From: Neorhizobium sp. SOG26
GTDB lineage: Bacteria; Pseudomonadota; Alphaproteobacteria; Rhizobiales; Rhizobiaceae
DNA length: 64,000 bases
Assembly (NCBI RefSeq): GCF_003491345.1
Contig: NZ_CP025512.1
Span: 2,525,001 to 2,589,000, forward strand
Direction of reading: 5' to 3'
The stretch's first letter is position 1; each line of letters starts with the position of its first letter. The notes under the pieces were generated by a model. The model did not search any database and had not been told where the DNA came from. It was given only the letters and a program-made list of their open reading frames with translations. Of this stretch, positions 28,836 through 40,730 are shown piece after piece. The position numbers and the translations under genes are program-made.

Positions 28836-29009
28836 TCAGGGAGCCGGCTGCTCGATCTTGGTTTCGATCGCGCCGAATGTGTCCTTCAGGGCGGTGGCGA
28901 AGGTCCCGAAGCCGCCGATCAGGGCGACGGCCATGATCGCGGCAAGCAGCCCATACTCCACGGCAGTCGCGCCGCATGTATTGCGCATGAATGTCCGCAG
29001 GAGACGCAT
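28836..29009 (-). CDS. Flp family type IVb pilin
   Basis: A 57-residue prepilin: short basic leader MRLLRTFMRNTCGATAVEYG, with cleavage expected at the G before ATAVEYG, then a hydrophobic helix (LLAAIMAVALIGGF) and a small tail. I used the ATG at 29009, three bases after AAAGGCGG. No tad or cpa assembly genes lie nearby, so it is an orphan pilin that would depend on a locus elsewhere. Confidence 0.85.
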   Translation of the reverse strand: MRLLRTFMRNTCGATAVEYGLLAAIMAVALIGGFGTFATALKDTFGAIETKIEQPAP

Positions 29010-29071
29010 GAACCGCCTTTCGTTGTCGGCAACCACCGTTGATAAGGGTGATGATAGCCGCAAAGTGTTAA

Positions 29072-29389
29072 TCAGCAGTCATCACCGTTGCTATAACCTT
29101 GCACAACACAGACCGCGCCCGGCGTATCCTGCAGAATGCTTCGGCGAATGGTGTAATTCTTCTTGCCCTTGTCGGAGGGCTTGATCGAGCCCGTGGTCAG
29201 AAGGTCAAAATCCTGATGGATCTGCGCCATGCGCTTGCCGTCATCGCGGTTGGCAAGCATGGGGGTGACGATGAGGGACAGAGCAATGGCAGCGGTGCCA
29301 AAAAGCAGCGCGATGTTCAGCGCGCCGGTCCTGCTGGAACCATGTGCCCGCTTGCGGACCGGCACGGTTCTCCAGAATTCCTCGTCCAT
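29072..29389 (-). CDS. Hypothetical single-pass membrane protein
   Basis: 105 residues, unknown function. A cytoplasmic start (MDEEFWRTVPVRKR), one membrane segment at about 25-44 (LNIALLFGTAAIALSLIVTP), then a periplasmic part with two Cys near the end (AVCVVQ and a terminal DDC) that could form a disulfide. It lies 62 bases upstream of the Flp pilin gene on the same strand. Confidence 0.75.
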   Translation of the reverse strand: MDEEFWRTVPVRKRAHGSSRTGALNIALLFGTAAIALSLIVTPMLANRDDGKRMAQIHQDFDLLTTGSIKPSDKGKKNYTIRRSILQDTPGAVCVVQGYSNGDDC

Positions 29390-29510
29390 GCCTCAAAAAC
29401 CTCGTCTACGCGACACCTGAGATAGCTCAAGGAGAGTGGCACGTTCGCCTAAACGATCAGTTAACGCGAGGTGAATTCGAAGCTTCTAATTTGACCGGTT
29501 TCTGCCGTGA

Positions 29511-29924
29511 TCAGAGGAGATCCTGGAGGATCGGGATCAGCGGCTCGTCGGCGGGCGGCATCGGGTAGTCGCGCAGCGCGTTCGGCCGCACCCACTTGAT
29601 CGCCTGGCCTTCGCGGCCGGTCGGGATGCCCTCGAAGCGACGGCAGACGTAAAGCGGCATCAACAGGTGGAAGGTCTCGTAACTGTGGCTCGCGAAGGTG
29701 AGCGGCGCAAGGCACGGGATGCGGGTGGTGATGCCGAGCTCTTCCTCGAGTTCGCGCACGAGCGTTTCTTCCGGAGTCTCGCCCGGCTCCACCTTTCCAC
29801 CCGGAAACTCCCAGAGCCCGGCAAGCGCCTTGCCTTCCGGGCGCTGCGCCAGAAGGATGCGGCCGTCGCTGTCCACCAGTGCGCAGGCGGCAACCAGAAG
29901 CAGCTTGCGTGGGGTCTCGCTCAT
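29511..29924 (-). CDS. mutT: 8-oxo-dGTP diphosphatase (MutT-type Nudix hydrolase)
   Basis: Removes 8-oxo-dGTP from the nucleotide pool. The 137-residue protein has the full Nudix box, starting GGKVEPGETPEET and continuing through RELEEELG, at about residues 38-60. The ATG at 29924 overlaps the stop of the upstream acetyltransferase gene (ATGA). The frame is open further upstream but has no Nudix-like sequence there. Confidence 0.92.
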   Translation of the reverse strand: MSETPRKLLLVAACALVDSDGRILLAQRPEGKALAGLWEFPGGKVEPGETPEETLVRELEEELGITTRIPCLAPLTFASHSYETFHLLMPLYVCRRFEGIPTGREGQAIKWVRPNALRDYPMPPADEPLIPILQDLL

Positions 29925-30718
29925 GCGCCTGATCCTTCCTTTGCCGACCGCCAGTAACGGTACTGGTAGGCCCGGCGGAAACCGAATTTTTCGTAGAGCG
30001 CCAAGGCCGGCAGGTTTTCTGAGACGACTTGCAGCCAGGCGGTGCGGGCGCCGCTGATGCGGGCCCAGCGAAGGGCCGCGGTCAGGATCTCGGTGCCGAT
30101 CCCGGCCCGTCTCGCACTCTCGGCAACCGCAAAGGACATGATGCCGGCAAGGTCGTTGTCCTGCACGCAAAGGAGCGTGGCGACCGAACCGAGATTGCGA
30201 TCCTGCTTGATGAAGAAACCGGAATTCGGCCGGATCCCGCTCAGGATCTGGCAAAGCCCGTCCCTGTGCGTCGGATCTTCCGCGCCGACCGAAAGGCTCG
30301 CTTCAATGAAGCGGTTGACATCATGGCTTGGCAGGTAATCCAGCGTGTCTGGCAATTCCATGCCAACGAGATCCGCCGTCAGGACATCGACGGTCTCGAA
30401 CACTCGCCAGCCGATCCTGTCGAGATGTTCGAGCATCGGAACCGGAGCCAGTGGCGTTTCACGCACCAACAGCCGGCGCCCCCCGGCAGCAAACTTTGCG
30501 GCAGCCTTTTCCAGACGCCGGTCCATGTCCCGATGGTCAGACGGGTCGAGCGGCACGATGCAGTTCAGGCGCTTAGACGGATGGCCGGGGGTGAGCCGCA
30601 CCTGCCAGCTGCCGTCATAAACGACGGATGCCGCAGGCCATGCCCTGAACCCGACCGCTTCGAGCCTGCGCACGAGCGGCAGATCGTTTCCTGATGATAG
30701 GCTTTGGATCAACGTCAA
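29921..30718 (-). CDS. GNAT family N-acetyltransferase
   Basis: 265 residues. The C-terminal half (about 140-260) is a GNAT fold with an ARRAGIGTEILTAAL acetyl-CoA motif and a SENLPALALYEKFGFR end. The N-terminal half is a diverged second copy without a clear motif. The start is TTG at 30718, placed directly after the argJ stop (TGA-TTG), with GGAG four bases before. The substrate is unknown; the argJ-GNAT-mutT order is usual in rhizobia. Confidence 0.9.
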   Translation of the reverse strand: MTLIQSLSSGNDLPLVRRLEAVGFRAWPAASVVYDGSWQVRLTPGHPSKRLNCIVPLDPSDHRDMDRRLEKAAAKFAAGGRRLLVRETPLAPVPMLEHLDRIGWRVFETVDVLTADLVGMELPDTLDYLPSHDVNRFIEASLSVGAEDPTHRDGLCQILSGIRPNSGFFIKQDRNLGSVATLLCVQDNDLAGIMSFAVAESARRAGIGTEILTAALRWARISGARTAWLQVVSENLPALALYEKFGFRRAYQYRYWRSAKEGSGA

Positions 30719-31960
30719 TCAGCTCCGGTAGTCGCCGTTGATCGCTACATATTCCTTCGTGAGGTCGCAGGTCCAGACGGTGGCACGCCCTTCACCAAGG
30801 CCAAGATCCACCCGCACCGGAATGTCCTGCTGCTTCATCACGTTCGACGCCGCTTCCTCGGAGTAATCCGGATCGCGCTCACCGTTGACGGCAACCCGCA
30901 CGTCGCCGAACCAGATCGCCAGGCGGTCGCGGTCTGCAGCCTCACCCGCCTTGCCGACGGCCATTACGATACGACCCCAGTTGGCGTCCTCGCCGGCAGC
31001 CGCCGTCTTGACGAGCGGGGAATTGGCAATCGAAAGCGCGATGGTCTTTGCCGCCGCATCGCTTTCTGCGCCGGTGACGGTGATCTCCAGCATCTTCGTC
31101 GCACCTTCACCATCGCGCGCGACCTGGATCGCAAGGTTCTTCAAGAGGTCGTTGAGTGCGGCACGGAAGCCTTCCAGCGCCGGATCATCGGCGGTTTCGA
31201 TCCGCTTCTGGCCATCGGCAGCCGCGGCACCCGTCGCAAACAGCATCAGCGTATCGGAGGTCGAGGTGTCGCTGTCGACCGTCATGGAGTTGAAGCTCGG
31301 GCCGACACCCGCCGAAAGCAGGGCCTGAAGGGCAGCAGGGGCGATATCGGCATCGGTGACGACAAACGAGAGCATGGTCGCCATGTCCGGCGCGATCATG
31401 CCGGCACCCTTTGCGATGCCGTTGATCGTGATCTTCACGCCGCCAATCTCCGCGGTACGGGTCGCGACCTTCGGATAGGTATCCGTCGTCATGATCGCCT
31501 TGGCCGCTTCGTGCCAGAAGTCGCCGGTGGCGGTCTTGTTCATGTCGCCGAGCACGCCGGCAAACTTGCTTGCATCGAGCGGCTCGCCGATAACGCCGGT
31601 CGAGGCGAGGTAGACTTCATTCTCGCTGCAGCCGACGGCTTCGGCTGCCGACTTCGCCGTCAGCGCCGTCGCAGCCTTGCCCTTCATCCCGGTAAAGGCG
31701 TTCGCATTGCCGGAATTGACAACAACGGCACGGGCGACGCCGTGCGGCAGATTGGTGCGGCAGAAATCGACCGGTGCCGAGGGGCACTTCGACTTGGTGA
31801 ACACACCCGCGACCGCGGCCGGCTTGTCGAACACCATCAGCAACACGTCGGTGCGGTTCGTATACTTGATGCCGGCTGCAGCCGTTGCCATGCGAACGCC
31901 GCGCACTGCCGGCATGTCAGGATAGGATTTGGGAGCGAGCGGAGAAATGGAAGCTGACAT
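30719..31960 (-). CDS. argJ: Bifunctional glutamate N-acetyltransferase / amino-acid N-acetyltransferase
   Basis: Transfers acetyl from N-acetylornithine to glutamate in the arginine pathway and may also make N-acetylglutamate from acetyl-CoA. 413 residues. The autocatalytic cleavage site is the conserved ATM of [14 protein letters not shown], with the nucleophile Thr at about residue 195, so the protein should split into alpha and beta chains. It is the first gene of the argJ-GNAT-mutT run. Confidence 0.96.
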   Translation of the reverse strand: MSASISPLAPKSYPDMPAVRGVRMATAAAGIKYTNRTDVLLMVFDKPAAVAGVFTKSKCPSAPVDFCRTNLPHGVARAVVVNSGNANAFTGMKGKAATALTAKSAAEAVGCSENEVYLASTGVIGEPLDASKFAGVLGDMNKTATGDFWHEAAKAIMTTDTYPKVATRTAEIGGVKITINGIAKGAGMIAPDMATMLSFVVTDADIAPAALQALLSAGVGPSFNSMTVDSDTSTSDTLMLFATGAAAADGQKRIETADDPALEGFRAALNDLLKNLAIQVARDGEGATKMLEITVTGAESDAAAKTIALSIANSPLVKTAAAGEDANWGRIVMAVGKAGEAADRDRLAIWFGDVRVAVNGERDPDYSEEAASNVMKQQDIPVRVDLGLGEGRATVWTCDLTKEYVAINGDYRS

Positions 31961-31990
31961 GGGCGGAGAACCTGCAAGGACATATGGAAA

Positions 31991-32012
31991 AGGCCCGGAG
32001 TGATCCGGGCCT
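31991..32012 (-). terminator. Terminator of the parvulin gene
   Basis: A perfect 9-bp stem (31991-31999 with 32004-32012) with GTGA loop, followed on the minus strand by TTTTCC. It lies 20 bases past the stop at 32032. Confidence 0.8.
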
Positions 32013-32031
32013 GGTTTCGCGAAACGATGGC

Positions 32032-32916
32032 TTACTGCTGGGCCGGAGCCGCCTCGGGGGCGTCTGCGCCTTCCTGCATCTTGCTCACATCCTCATAACC
32101 CTTCTTGAGGGCCGGATCGACGATCTCGATCTGCTGCTCGGCCTTGGCCTTGTTGATCAGCGCGATGTACTTGTCGCGCATGACGAGCTGCTTCACCTGG
32201 TCCTGGACCTGTTCGAAGGCCGGCGGCGGCGCGTCGCGCTTTTCTTCAAGCTTGATGACGTGGAAACCGAACTGGGTCTGCACCGGAGTCTTGGTGTAGG
32301 CGCCCTTCTCAAGACCGAAGGCAGCCTCTTCGAATTCCGGAACCATCTGGCCACGGCCGAACCAGCCGAGATCACCACCTTCGTCCTTGTTGGAATCCTG
32401 CGACTTTTCCTTGGCGAGCGCTGCGAAGTCACCGCCCTTGTCGAGGTTGGCGATGATGTCCTTGGCCTCTTCCTCGGTCTTCACCAGGATGTGGCGTGCA
32501 TGGGCTTCTTCCTGCTTCGGAAGGGCCGCAATTTCCTTGTCGTAACGCGCCTTCACCTCTTCAGGCTTGGTGGCGTCGATGACGTGCTTGCGGAAGTATG
32601 CGTTATGAAGCTCGCGGCCTTCGATATAGGCCATGCGCTTCTTGAAATCCTCGGAGTCCTTGAGGCCTTCCTCAGTGGCGCCGGATGCCAGGAGCTTCAC
32701 GTCGATTGCGCCGGAAAGGGCTGCAACCTTCTTCTGCTCGTCCGGAAGCTGCGCCAGCTGCGGGTCGAGGTTCTGCACGGCCAGGTCGAGTTCGGACTGA
32801 CGGATCTCAAGCGCGCCGACCTTGGCAACAACGGGATCTTCGGCCGCGAATGCTGGTGCTTGGCATAGTATCGCTGCGGCAAGAGCAGCCGTTGCGAGGA
32901 ATTTATGGCGCAACAT
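32032..32916 (-). CDS. Periplasmic peptidyl-prolyl cis-trans isomerase (parvulin, SurA/PrsA type)
   Basis: Folding helper for exported proteins. 294 residues from the ATG at 32916, chosen because AAAGGT lies seven bases before it and a signal peptide ([18 protein letters not shown], cleavage near AFA-AE) then fits. It has an N-terminal SurA-like helical region, a parvulin domain at about 130-225 ([41 protein letters not shown]) and a charged tail. Divergent from secA, with a shared 270-bp promoter region. Confidence 0.93.
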   Translation of the reverse strand: MLRHKFLATAALAAAILCQAPAFAAEDPVVAKVGALEIRQSELDLAVQNLDPQLAQLPDEQKKVAALSGAIDVKLLASGATEEGLKDSEDFKKRMAYIEGRELHNAYFRKHVIDATKPEEVKARYDKEIAALPKQEEAHARHILVKTEEEAKDIIANLDKGGDFAALAKEKSQDSNKDEGGDLGWFGRGQMVPEFEEAAFGLEKGAYTKTPVQTQFGFHVIKLEEKRDAPPPAFEQVQDQVKQLVMRDKYIALINKAKAEQQIEIVDPALKKGYEDVSKMQEGADAPEAAPAQQ

Positions 32917-33019
32917 CAAGTTACCTTTCAACATAGGTGCCGGTCTCAGCCTAGCCTGATTCCGGCCGGAAATGCTTCACAAACACCGGATTGTGGCCAT
33001 TCTGTATCGGCCATCACCG

Positions 33020-33048
33020 TTGACATCATTCGACCCCCCTCTTATCTG
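33020..33048 (+). promoter_or_regulatory. Candidate sigma-70-type promoter of secA
   Basis: A perfect TTGACA (33020-33025) is followed after 17 bases by TATCTG (33043-33048), a weak -10. It would give a leader of about 135 bases before the secA ATG at 33190. Confidence 0.4.
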
Positions 33049-33189
33049 TCACGCAACTTCGCGTCCAGCAGAGTTTCCGGGCGTTCCGGCTCATTTTGTC
33101 GTCATCCGAATGCGACTCCCCGTCGGCTTCGAGATAGACTGGAGCACGGTCCGCACCACACGAAACTGATACCAGAAAGGACCATTTGC

Positions 33190-35901
<2,712 letters not shown>

Positions 35902-35922
35902 GGCAGGAAGCTTCAGAAGTTG

Positions 35923-35947
35923 AAACGCCGCCTTCGGGCGGCGTTTT
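35923..35947 (+). terminator. Rho-independent terminator of secA
   Basis: A perfect 10-bp stem (35923-35932 with 35937-35946) with a stable TTCG loop and TTTT at the 3' side. Confidence 0.9.
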
Positions 35948-36058
35948 GCGTTGTGGACTACCAGTTCCGCCAAGGTTCCGGCGAACCGTTTGTTAACCCT
36001 GCTGTGGCAACACTTGCCCGCATTGTCCCGTCGGCTCTACGAGTATTGCGTGCCCCTC

Positions 36059-37471
36059 ATGGCGGTCATTGAAACAGCGGAAAGATTGCTTCCGCCTGGC
36101 TTGAGGGCCCGGCTTTTTCCGCTTACGCAAAAACTCCAGTCGATGCTGACGAGCGATAGCGACACAGCGCAGGCGCAACGGCGCGCGCTCACCGCCTTCG
36201 TTATCCGCATTGCCAGTGCCGCCATCGCCTTCATCTCGCAGATCGTGCTGGCGCGGCTGATGGGCGAGTTTGAATATGGCATCTTCGCCTTCGTCTGGGT
36301 GCTGGTGATCCTCGCCGGCAACCTCTCCTGCCTCGGCTTCCACACCTCGATCATCCGCTTCCTGCACCAGCATATGGCTGAGGGTGATATCAATACCGTG
36401 CGCGGCCTGAACCTTGCCGTACGCGTGATCGCAGTCGGTTCGGCCAGTGTGGTTGCTGCGCTCGGCTTCCTGTTCCTTTCCATCTTCGGTGAGACGATCG
36501 AGCCCTATTATCTCGTGCCGGTGACGCTGGCGCTCTTCACCATGCCGATGATCGCGCTCGGCGACGTGCTTGACGGCACCGCCCGCTCCAACAACTGGAC
36601 GGCGGTGGCGCTGACGCCGACCTACCTGATCCGCCCGACGCTGATCCTCGTCTTCATGCTCATCTCGCTTTGGCTGGGCGCGCCGCATACGGCGATGACT
36701 GCCATGGAGGCGGCGCTTGCCGCAACTTATGTCACGACGCTTTTCCAGTTGCTGCGACTGACGTTCCGGCTTCGCAAGCTCTATGGCAGGGGCGATATGC
36801 GCTTTGCGCCACGGCCATGGCTGCGGGTCTCCCTGCCGCTCTTCCTGGTCGACGGCATCGGCTTTCTGCTGACCAATGCCGACGTCGTCGTCGTTGGCCT
36901 CTACCTGCCGCCGGACCAGGTCGGCATCTATTACGCTGCGGCGAAGACCATCGTGCTCGTGCAGTTCGTGTATTTCTCGATCAAGGCGGCTGCCGGTCCG
37001 CGTTTCTCCGCCCTGATGGCCGAGGGCGACATGGCTTCGCTTTCCGCCTTTGCGGGTCAGACGGTGCGCTGGACCTTCTGGCCATCGCTTGCCGTCGGGC
37101 TTGCCGCGCTGGCACTCGGGGAGCTGCTGCTGTCGCTCTTCGGCAGCGCCTTTACCGCCGGCTACCCACTGATGGCGATCCTGTTTGCCGGCATCCTGGC
37201 CAAGTCTCTCGTGGGGCCGGGCGAAGTGCTGCTGTCGATGACGGGACGGCAGAACCTCTGCGTGCTCGTTTACGCCGCCACCCTTCTCGCCAGCATCGGC
37301 CTTTACATGGTGCTGATCCCGCGCTTCGGCCTGACGGGCGCGGCGATGGCGGCCGCGCTCGCGATGATGATCGAGGCGGTGCTGCTGCATCTCGTCGTGC
37401 GCCGCACGCTGGGTATCGTGCTTTTCGCCTTCGCCTCCCCCTCCCCTTCCGCATCTTCAAGGGCCTTGTGA
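36059..37471 (+). CDS. Polysaccharide/lipopolysaccharide flippase-like membrane protein (MOP superfamily)
   Basis: Predicted exporter of lipid-linked saccharides across the inner membrane, 470 residues with about twelve hydrophobic segments beginning at about residue 50 (FVIRIASAAIAFISQIVLAR). I chose the ATG at 36059; the frame continues to a TTG at 35951 inside the secA terminator, and a GTG at 36050 is another option. The next gene starts two bases after its stop, so the two are co-transcribed and probably serve the same surface polysaccharide. The precise substrate is unknown. Confidence 0.82.
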   Translation: MAVIETAERLLPPGLRARLFPLTQKLQSMLTSDSDTAQAQRRALTAFVIRIASAAIAFISQIVLARLMGEFEYGIFAFVWVLVILAGNLSCLGFHTSIIRFLHQHMAEGDINTVRGLNLAVRVIAVGSASVVAALGFLFLSIFGETIEPYYLVPVTLALFTMPMIALGDVLDGTARSNNWTAVALTPTYLIRPTLILVFMLISLWLGAPHTAMTAMEAALAATYVTTLFQLLRLTFRLRKLYGRGDMRFAPRPWLRVSLPLFLVDGIGFLLTNADVVVVGLYLPPDQVGIYYAAAKTIVLVQFVYFSIKAAAGPRFSALMAEGDMASLSAFAGQTVRWTFWPSLAVGLAALALGELLLSLFGSAFTAGYPLMAILFAGILAKSLVGPGEVLLSMTGRQNLCVLVYAATLLASIGLYMVLIPRFGLTGAAMAAALAMMIEAVLLHLVVRRTLGIVLFAFASPSPSASSRAL

Positions 37472-37473
37472 CC

Positions 37474-38751
37474 ATGGCGCAACCTCCCATCGGCCAGGAT
37501 CCCATAGGCAGCGGCGGCAGCCTTCTTTCGATGATGCAGCCATTCCGCGCCAACCGCCCCGATGCCGACATGCGGCTGCAGATCGGCCGCCCGAGCCGCG
37601 AGCTCTGCCTTTACCCGGCAGCCTTTGGATACGACCTTCAGGAAGAACTGGAATTTCTCTCCAACCGGGCGATGGAACCCAACATCTTCTTCTCGGCCCG
37701 ACTGCTGGCACCTGCCATGCCACGCGTCGAAGACAAGCAGGTGCGTTTCGCATTGATCCGCGACGAGCAGGGCGAGCGCAGCCGCATGCGGCTTCTGATG
37801 CCGTTCACGGTGGAGAAGCCGGGCTTTTCCATGGGTGCCTCGATCATCCGCGTCTGGGCAAACCCGTTCGGTCCGCTCGGCACGCCTTTGGTGGATGCCG
37901 AAGATGCGGCCGAGACCATGGACAATCTTCTCGAGGCCTTGGCTTCGCGCGAACTGCGGTTGCCGCCGGTGCTCGTGCTGCCGGAGATGCGGCTGAACGG
38001 ACCCTTTGCCCAGTTGATGAAAGCGGTCGCGATTGGTCGCAACCTGCCGGTCTCCGTTACCAGTCCTTACCTGCGGCCGATGCTGCAGAGCGACCAGGAT
38101 GGCGAGACCTACCTGAAGCACGCCGTCTCGCCGCATCACTTCCGGGAACTGCGCCGCACCTGGCGCAATCTTTCAGCCCAAGGCGATCTCACCTATTCCG
38201 TCGCCCGCCAGCCGGAAGAGGTACGCTTGCGGATGGAGGAATTCCTGGCGCTTGAGGCAAAGGGCTGGAAGGGTCGCCGCCGCTCGGCGCTGATCAACGA
38301 CCGCTACCGCTCGGCGTTCGCCCGCGAGGCCATCACCAACTTGGCCGAAATCGATGCCGTGCGCATCCACACCGTCGACCTCGACGGGCGCGCCATCGCC
38401 TCGCTGATCGTCTTCATCATGTCCGGTGAAGCCTATACGTGGAAGACGGCCTATGACGAGGCCTATGCCCGCTACTCGCCCGGCAAGCTGCTGATGATGA
38501 AGCTGACCGAATGGCATCTGGAAGACGCCAACATCATGCGCACCGACAGCTGCGCTGTGCCGGACCACCCGATCATGAGCCGCTTTTGGGAAGAGCGCGA
38601 GGAGATGGGAACGCTGGTGATCGGCCTTGACCAGAACGGCGACCGCGACGTGCGCCAGGTGGGCGCCCAGCTTCACCTTTACCGCAACACGCGCAACGTT
38701 GCCCGGCTGTTGCGCGAAAAGATCCTGTCAATCGCCGGCCGTTCAGAATAA
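37474..38751 (+). CDS. GNAT family acetyltransferase (CelD/BioF2-like)
   Basis: 425 residues. The C-terminal part (about 215-400) has the GNAT-like pattern of proteins annotated for cellulose or exopolysaccharide modification (EFLALEAKGWKGRRRSAL, IHTVDLDGRAIASLIVF, YARYSPGKLLMMKLTEW). Paired with the flippase gene two bases upstream, it may acetylate a surface glycan; that is inference. Its last nine bases overlap the convergent acyl-CoA synthetase gene. Confidence 0.82.
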   Translation: MAQPPIGQDPIGSGGSLLSMMQPFRANRPDADMRLQIGRPSRELCLYPAAFGYDLQEELEFLSNRAMEPNIFFSARLLAPAMPRVEDKQVRFALIRDEQGERSRMRLLMPFTVEKPGFSMGASIIRVWANPFGPLGTPLVDAEDAAETMDNLLEALASRELRLPPVLVLPEMRLNGPFAQLMKAVAIGRNLPVSVTSPYLRPMLQSDQDGETYLKHAVSPHHFRELRRTWRNLSAQGDLTYSVARQPEEVRLRMEEFLALEAKGWKGRRRSALINDRYRSAFAREAITNLAEIDAVRIHTVDLDGRAIASLIVFIMSGEAYTWKTAYDEAYARYSPGKLLMMKLTEWHLEDANIMRTDSCAVPDHPIMSRFWEEREEMGTLVIGLDQNGDRDVRQVGAQLHLYRNTRNVARLLREKILSIAGRSE

Positions 38752-40389
38752 TTCCTGCTCGGCCGCCGCCTGTTCGCGCAGCAGCCGGCGGATGACCTTG
38801 CCGGTGGTGGTGAGCGGGATCTCGTCCACGAAAACCACCTCGCGCGGATATTCGTGCATGGAAAGCCGCGTCTTCACCCATTCGCGGATCTCGGCCGCCA
38901 ATTCATCGCTCGGTGAATACCCTTGCGCGAGCACAATACAGGCCCGGACAATCTCCGTGCGCACCGGGTCCGGCTTGCCGACCACGGCAGCGAGTTGCAC
39001 TGCTGGATGGGCAATCAGGCAATCCTCGATCTCGCTCGGGCCGATGCGATACCCGGACGAGGTAATGACATCATCGTTCCGGCCGACGAACTCGATGTAA
39101 CCGTCCGTATCCTGCCGCCCGAGATCGCCCGTCAGCAGCCAGTCGCCCGCGAACTTGGCTCTGGTCGCCGCCTCATCGTCGAAATAGCCGATGAACATCA
39201 CCGGATCCGGCCGTCGCGCGGCGATCTGACCGATTTCGCCAACCGGCAAGACGTCACCATCCTCGTCCACGATCGCTACCTCGTGGCCCGGCACCGGCTT
39301 TCCGATGGCGCCGGCTCTCGAGATACCGAGGCCCGCAGATGAACCAAGCACGAAATTGCACTCCGTCTGGCCAAACAGCTCGTTCACTGTTACGCCGAGT
39401 GCTGCCCTCGCCCACTCAAACGTTTCGCGACCGAGCGCCTCCCCAGCCGAGGTGACCGTGCGCAGGTCGAAATCGAAGCGACGGCGCGGATCGGCAACCG
39501 CCTTCATCAGGCGCAGCGCCGTTGGCGGGATAAAGGCATTGCGCACCTGCATTTCGGCCATGATGCGGAAGGCCATCTCCGCTTCAAACTTCTGCGCCGG
39601 CGACGACACGACCGGGATGCCGAGCATCAGGGCAGGCAACAGCACGTTGAGGAGGCCGCCAGCCCAGGCCCAGTCGGACGGGGTCCAGATGCGGTCGTCG
39701 GGCTGGGGCGCCTGCTCATGCCCGAACTGGAAGCCGGGGATGTGGCCGGCCAATACCCGGTGGCCATGCACCGCCGCCTTCGGCGGACCGGTGGTGCCGG
39801 AGGTAAAGATCATCAGCGCCGGATCGTCAGGCCCGGTCTCGACAACATCGAAACGCGACGGGTGCGCGCAAACAAGCTCCTCGAACGACAGGGCACCGGG
39901 CACCTCGGCTTCGTCGCCGCAGAAGATCACATGCTTGAGATCGGCAAGCCGTTCCGCCAGCCCATCAAGCCGCGTCAGCCCGAACTTGTTGGTGATGATG
40001 GCGACCGCACCGGCAGCCCGCAAACGGTATTCCAGCGCTTCCGCGCCGAACAGCAGCGCCAGCGGCAAGGCGACAGCGCCCATCTTGTAGATCGCCACAT
40101 GGGCGATCACCGTCTCGAAACACTGCGGCAGGAGCAGCGCGACGCGATCGCCTTTCTGCACGCCAAGCGAGACGAAGGCATTGGCCAGCGCGGCGGAACG
40201 GGCCGAGAGCTCTCCGTAGGTGAGGCTGAGGTGCCGGCCATCCGGCGAAAAATGCTGCAGGCAGACCCGGTCGGGCGACGTGGCCGCGCAGGCATCGCTG
40301 ACGATCTCGCCGATGTTGAATCGCGCCGGGATATTCCAGACGAAGCTCTCGCGGAGCTCCTGGTATGATGTGCCGGCAGGCAGTTTCAT
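38743..40389 (-). CDS. AMP-dependent acyl-CoA synthetase
   Basis: Activates a carboxylic acid to its acyl-CoA via acyl-AMP. 548 residues: the AMP motif FTSGTTGPPKA (about 204-214), a GQTECN region, GDWLLTGDLGRQD and the C-terminal catalytic lysine in PLTTTGKVIRR (about 529-539). The overall look is of the medium-chain/acetyl-CoA synthetase-like group often named benzoate- or acyl-CoA ligase. No pathway neighbour reveals the acid used. Confidence 0.92.
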   Translation of the reverse strand: MKLPAGTSYQELRESFVWNIPARFNIGEIVSDACAATSPDRVCLQHFSPDGRHLSLTYGELSARSAALANAFVSLGVQKGDRVALLLPQCFETVIAHVAIYKMGAVALPLALLFGAEALEYRLRAAGAVAIITNKFGLTRLDGLAERLADLKHVIFCGDEAEVPGALSFEELVCAHPSRFDVVETGPDDPALMIFTSGTTGPPKAAVHGHRVLAGHIPGFQFGHEQAPQPDDRIWTPSDWAWAGGLLNVLLPALMLGIPVVSSPAQKFEAEMAFRIMAEMQVRNAFIPPTALRLMKAVADPRRRFDFDLRTVTSAGEALGRETFEWARAALGVTVNELFGQTECNFVLGSSAGLGISRAGAIGKPVPGHEVAIVDEDGDVLPVGEIGQIAARRPDPVMFIGYFDDEAATRAKFAGDWLLTGDLGRQDTDGYIEFVGRNDDVITSSGYRIGPSEIEDCLIAHPAVQLAAVVGKPDPVRTEIVRACIVLAQGYSPSDELAAEIREWVKTRLSMHEYPREVVFVDEIPLTTTGKVIRRLLREQAAAEQELF

Positions 40390-40550
40390 CGGCGGTCATC
40401 TCGCTTTTTGCCGCAGCTAACATCGTTGAAGCTTGAAATACAAGCGGGTGCACCCGGGACTTGGCGGCTCCTGTGTGGTCATCGAGATCCTGCAGTTCAG
40501 CCTTGCAAGGCGAGGCAGGGCCATGTTAGAGCGCTTGACATACCGACCGT

Positions 40551-40635
40551 GCCCCGTTGGCGGAATTGGTAGACGCGCCTGACTCAAAATCAGGTTCCGA
40601 AAGGAGTGCTGGTTCGATTCCGGCACGGGGCACCA
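40551..40635 (+). tRNA. tRNA-Leu (anticodon CAA)
   Basis: An 85-nt class II tRNA. Acceptor stem GCCCCGT pairs with ACGGGGC, the anticodon stem CTGA/TCAG holds the loop CTCAAAA (anticodon CAA, reading UUG), there is a long variable arm, a GGTTCGATTCC T-arm and an encoded CCA end. Its 3' end is the integration site of the downstream prophage; the element leaves an intact tRNA. Confidence 0.97.
40620..40635 (+). other. attL: 16-bp core repeat of the prophage
   Basis: CCGGCACGGGGCACCA, the last 16 bases of the tRNA-Leu, is repeated exactly at 63313-63328. The bases outside differ on both sides. Confidence 0.88.
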
Positions 40636-40680
40636 CCTCAATTTTTCGGCATTGTTTTTATTGGTCTTTCTGGTACCGAG

Positions 40681-40722
40681 TGACCAGATAATTTAAATGA
40701 CCAGAAATTTCTGGACACATTT
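40681..40722. other. Candidate integrase arm sites at the left end
   Basis: TGACCAGA occurs at 40681-40688 and 40698-40705. CCAGAAATTTCTGG (40701-40714) is a perfect palindrome, and CTGGACACATTT (40711-40722) recurs exactly at 63221-63232 near attR. These lie between the core site and the integrase gene. Confidence 0.5.
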
Positions 40723-40730
40723 GTTCTTGT

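Noticed and set aside
35993..37390. A minus-strand open frame of 465 codons
   Set aside because: Antisense of the flippase gene; very rich in His, Arg and Asp, no motif.
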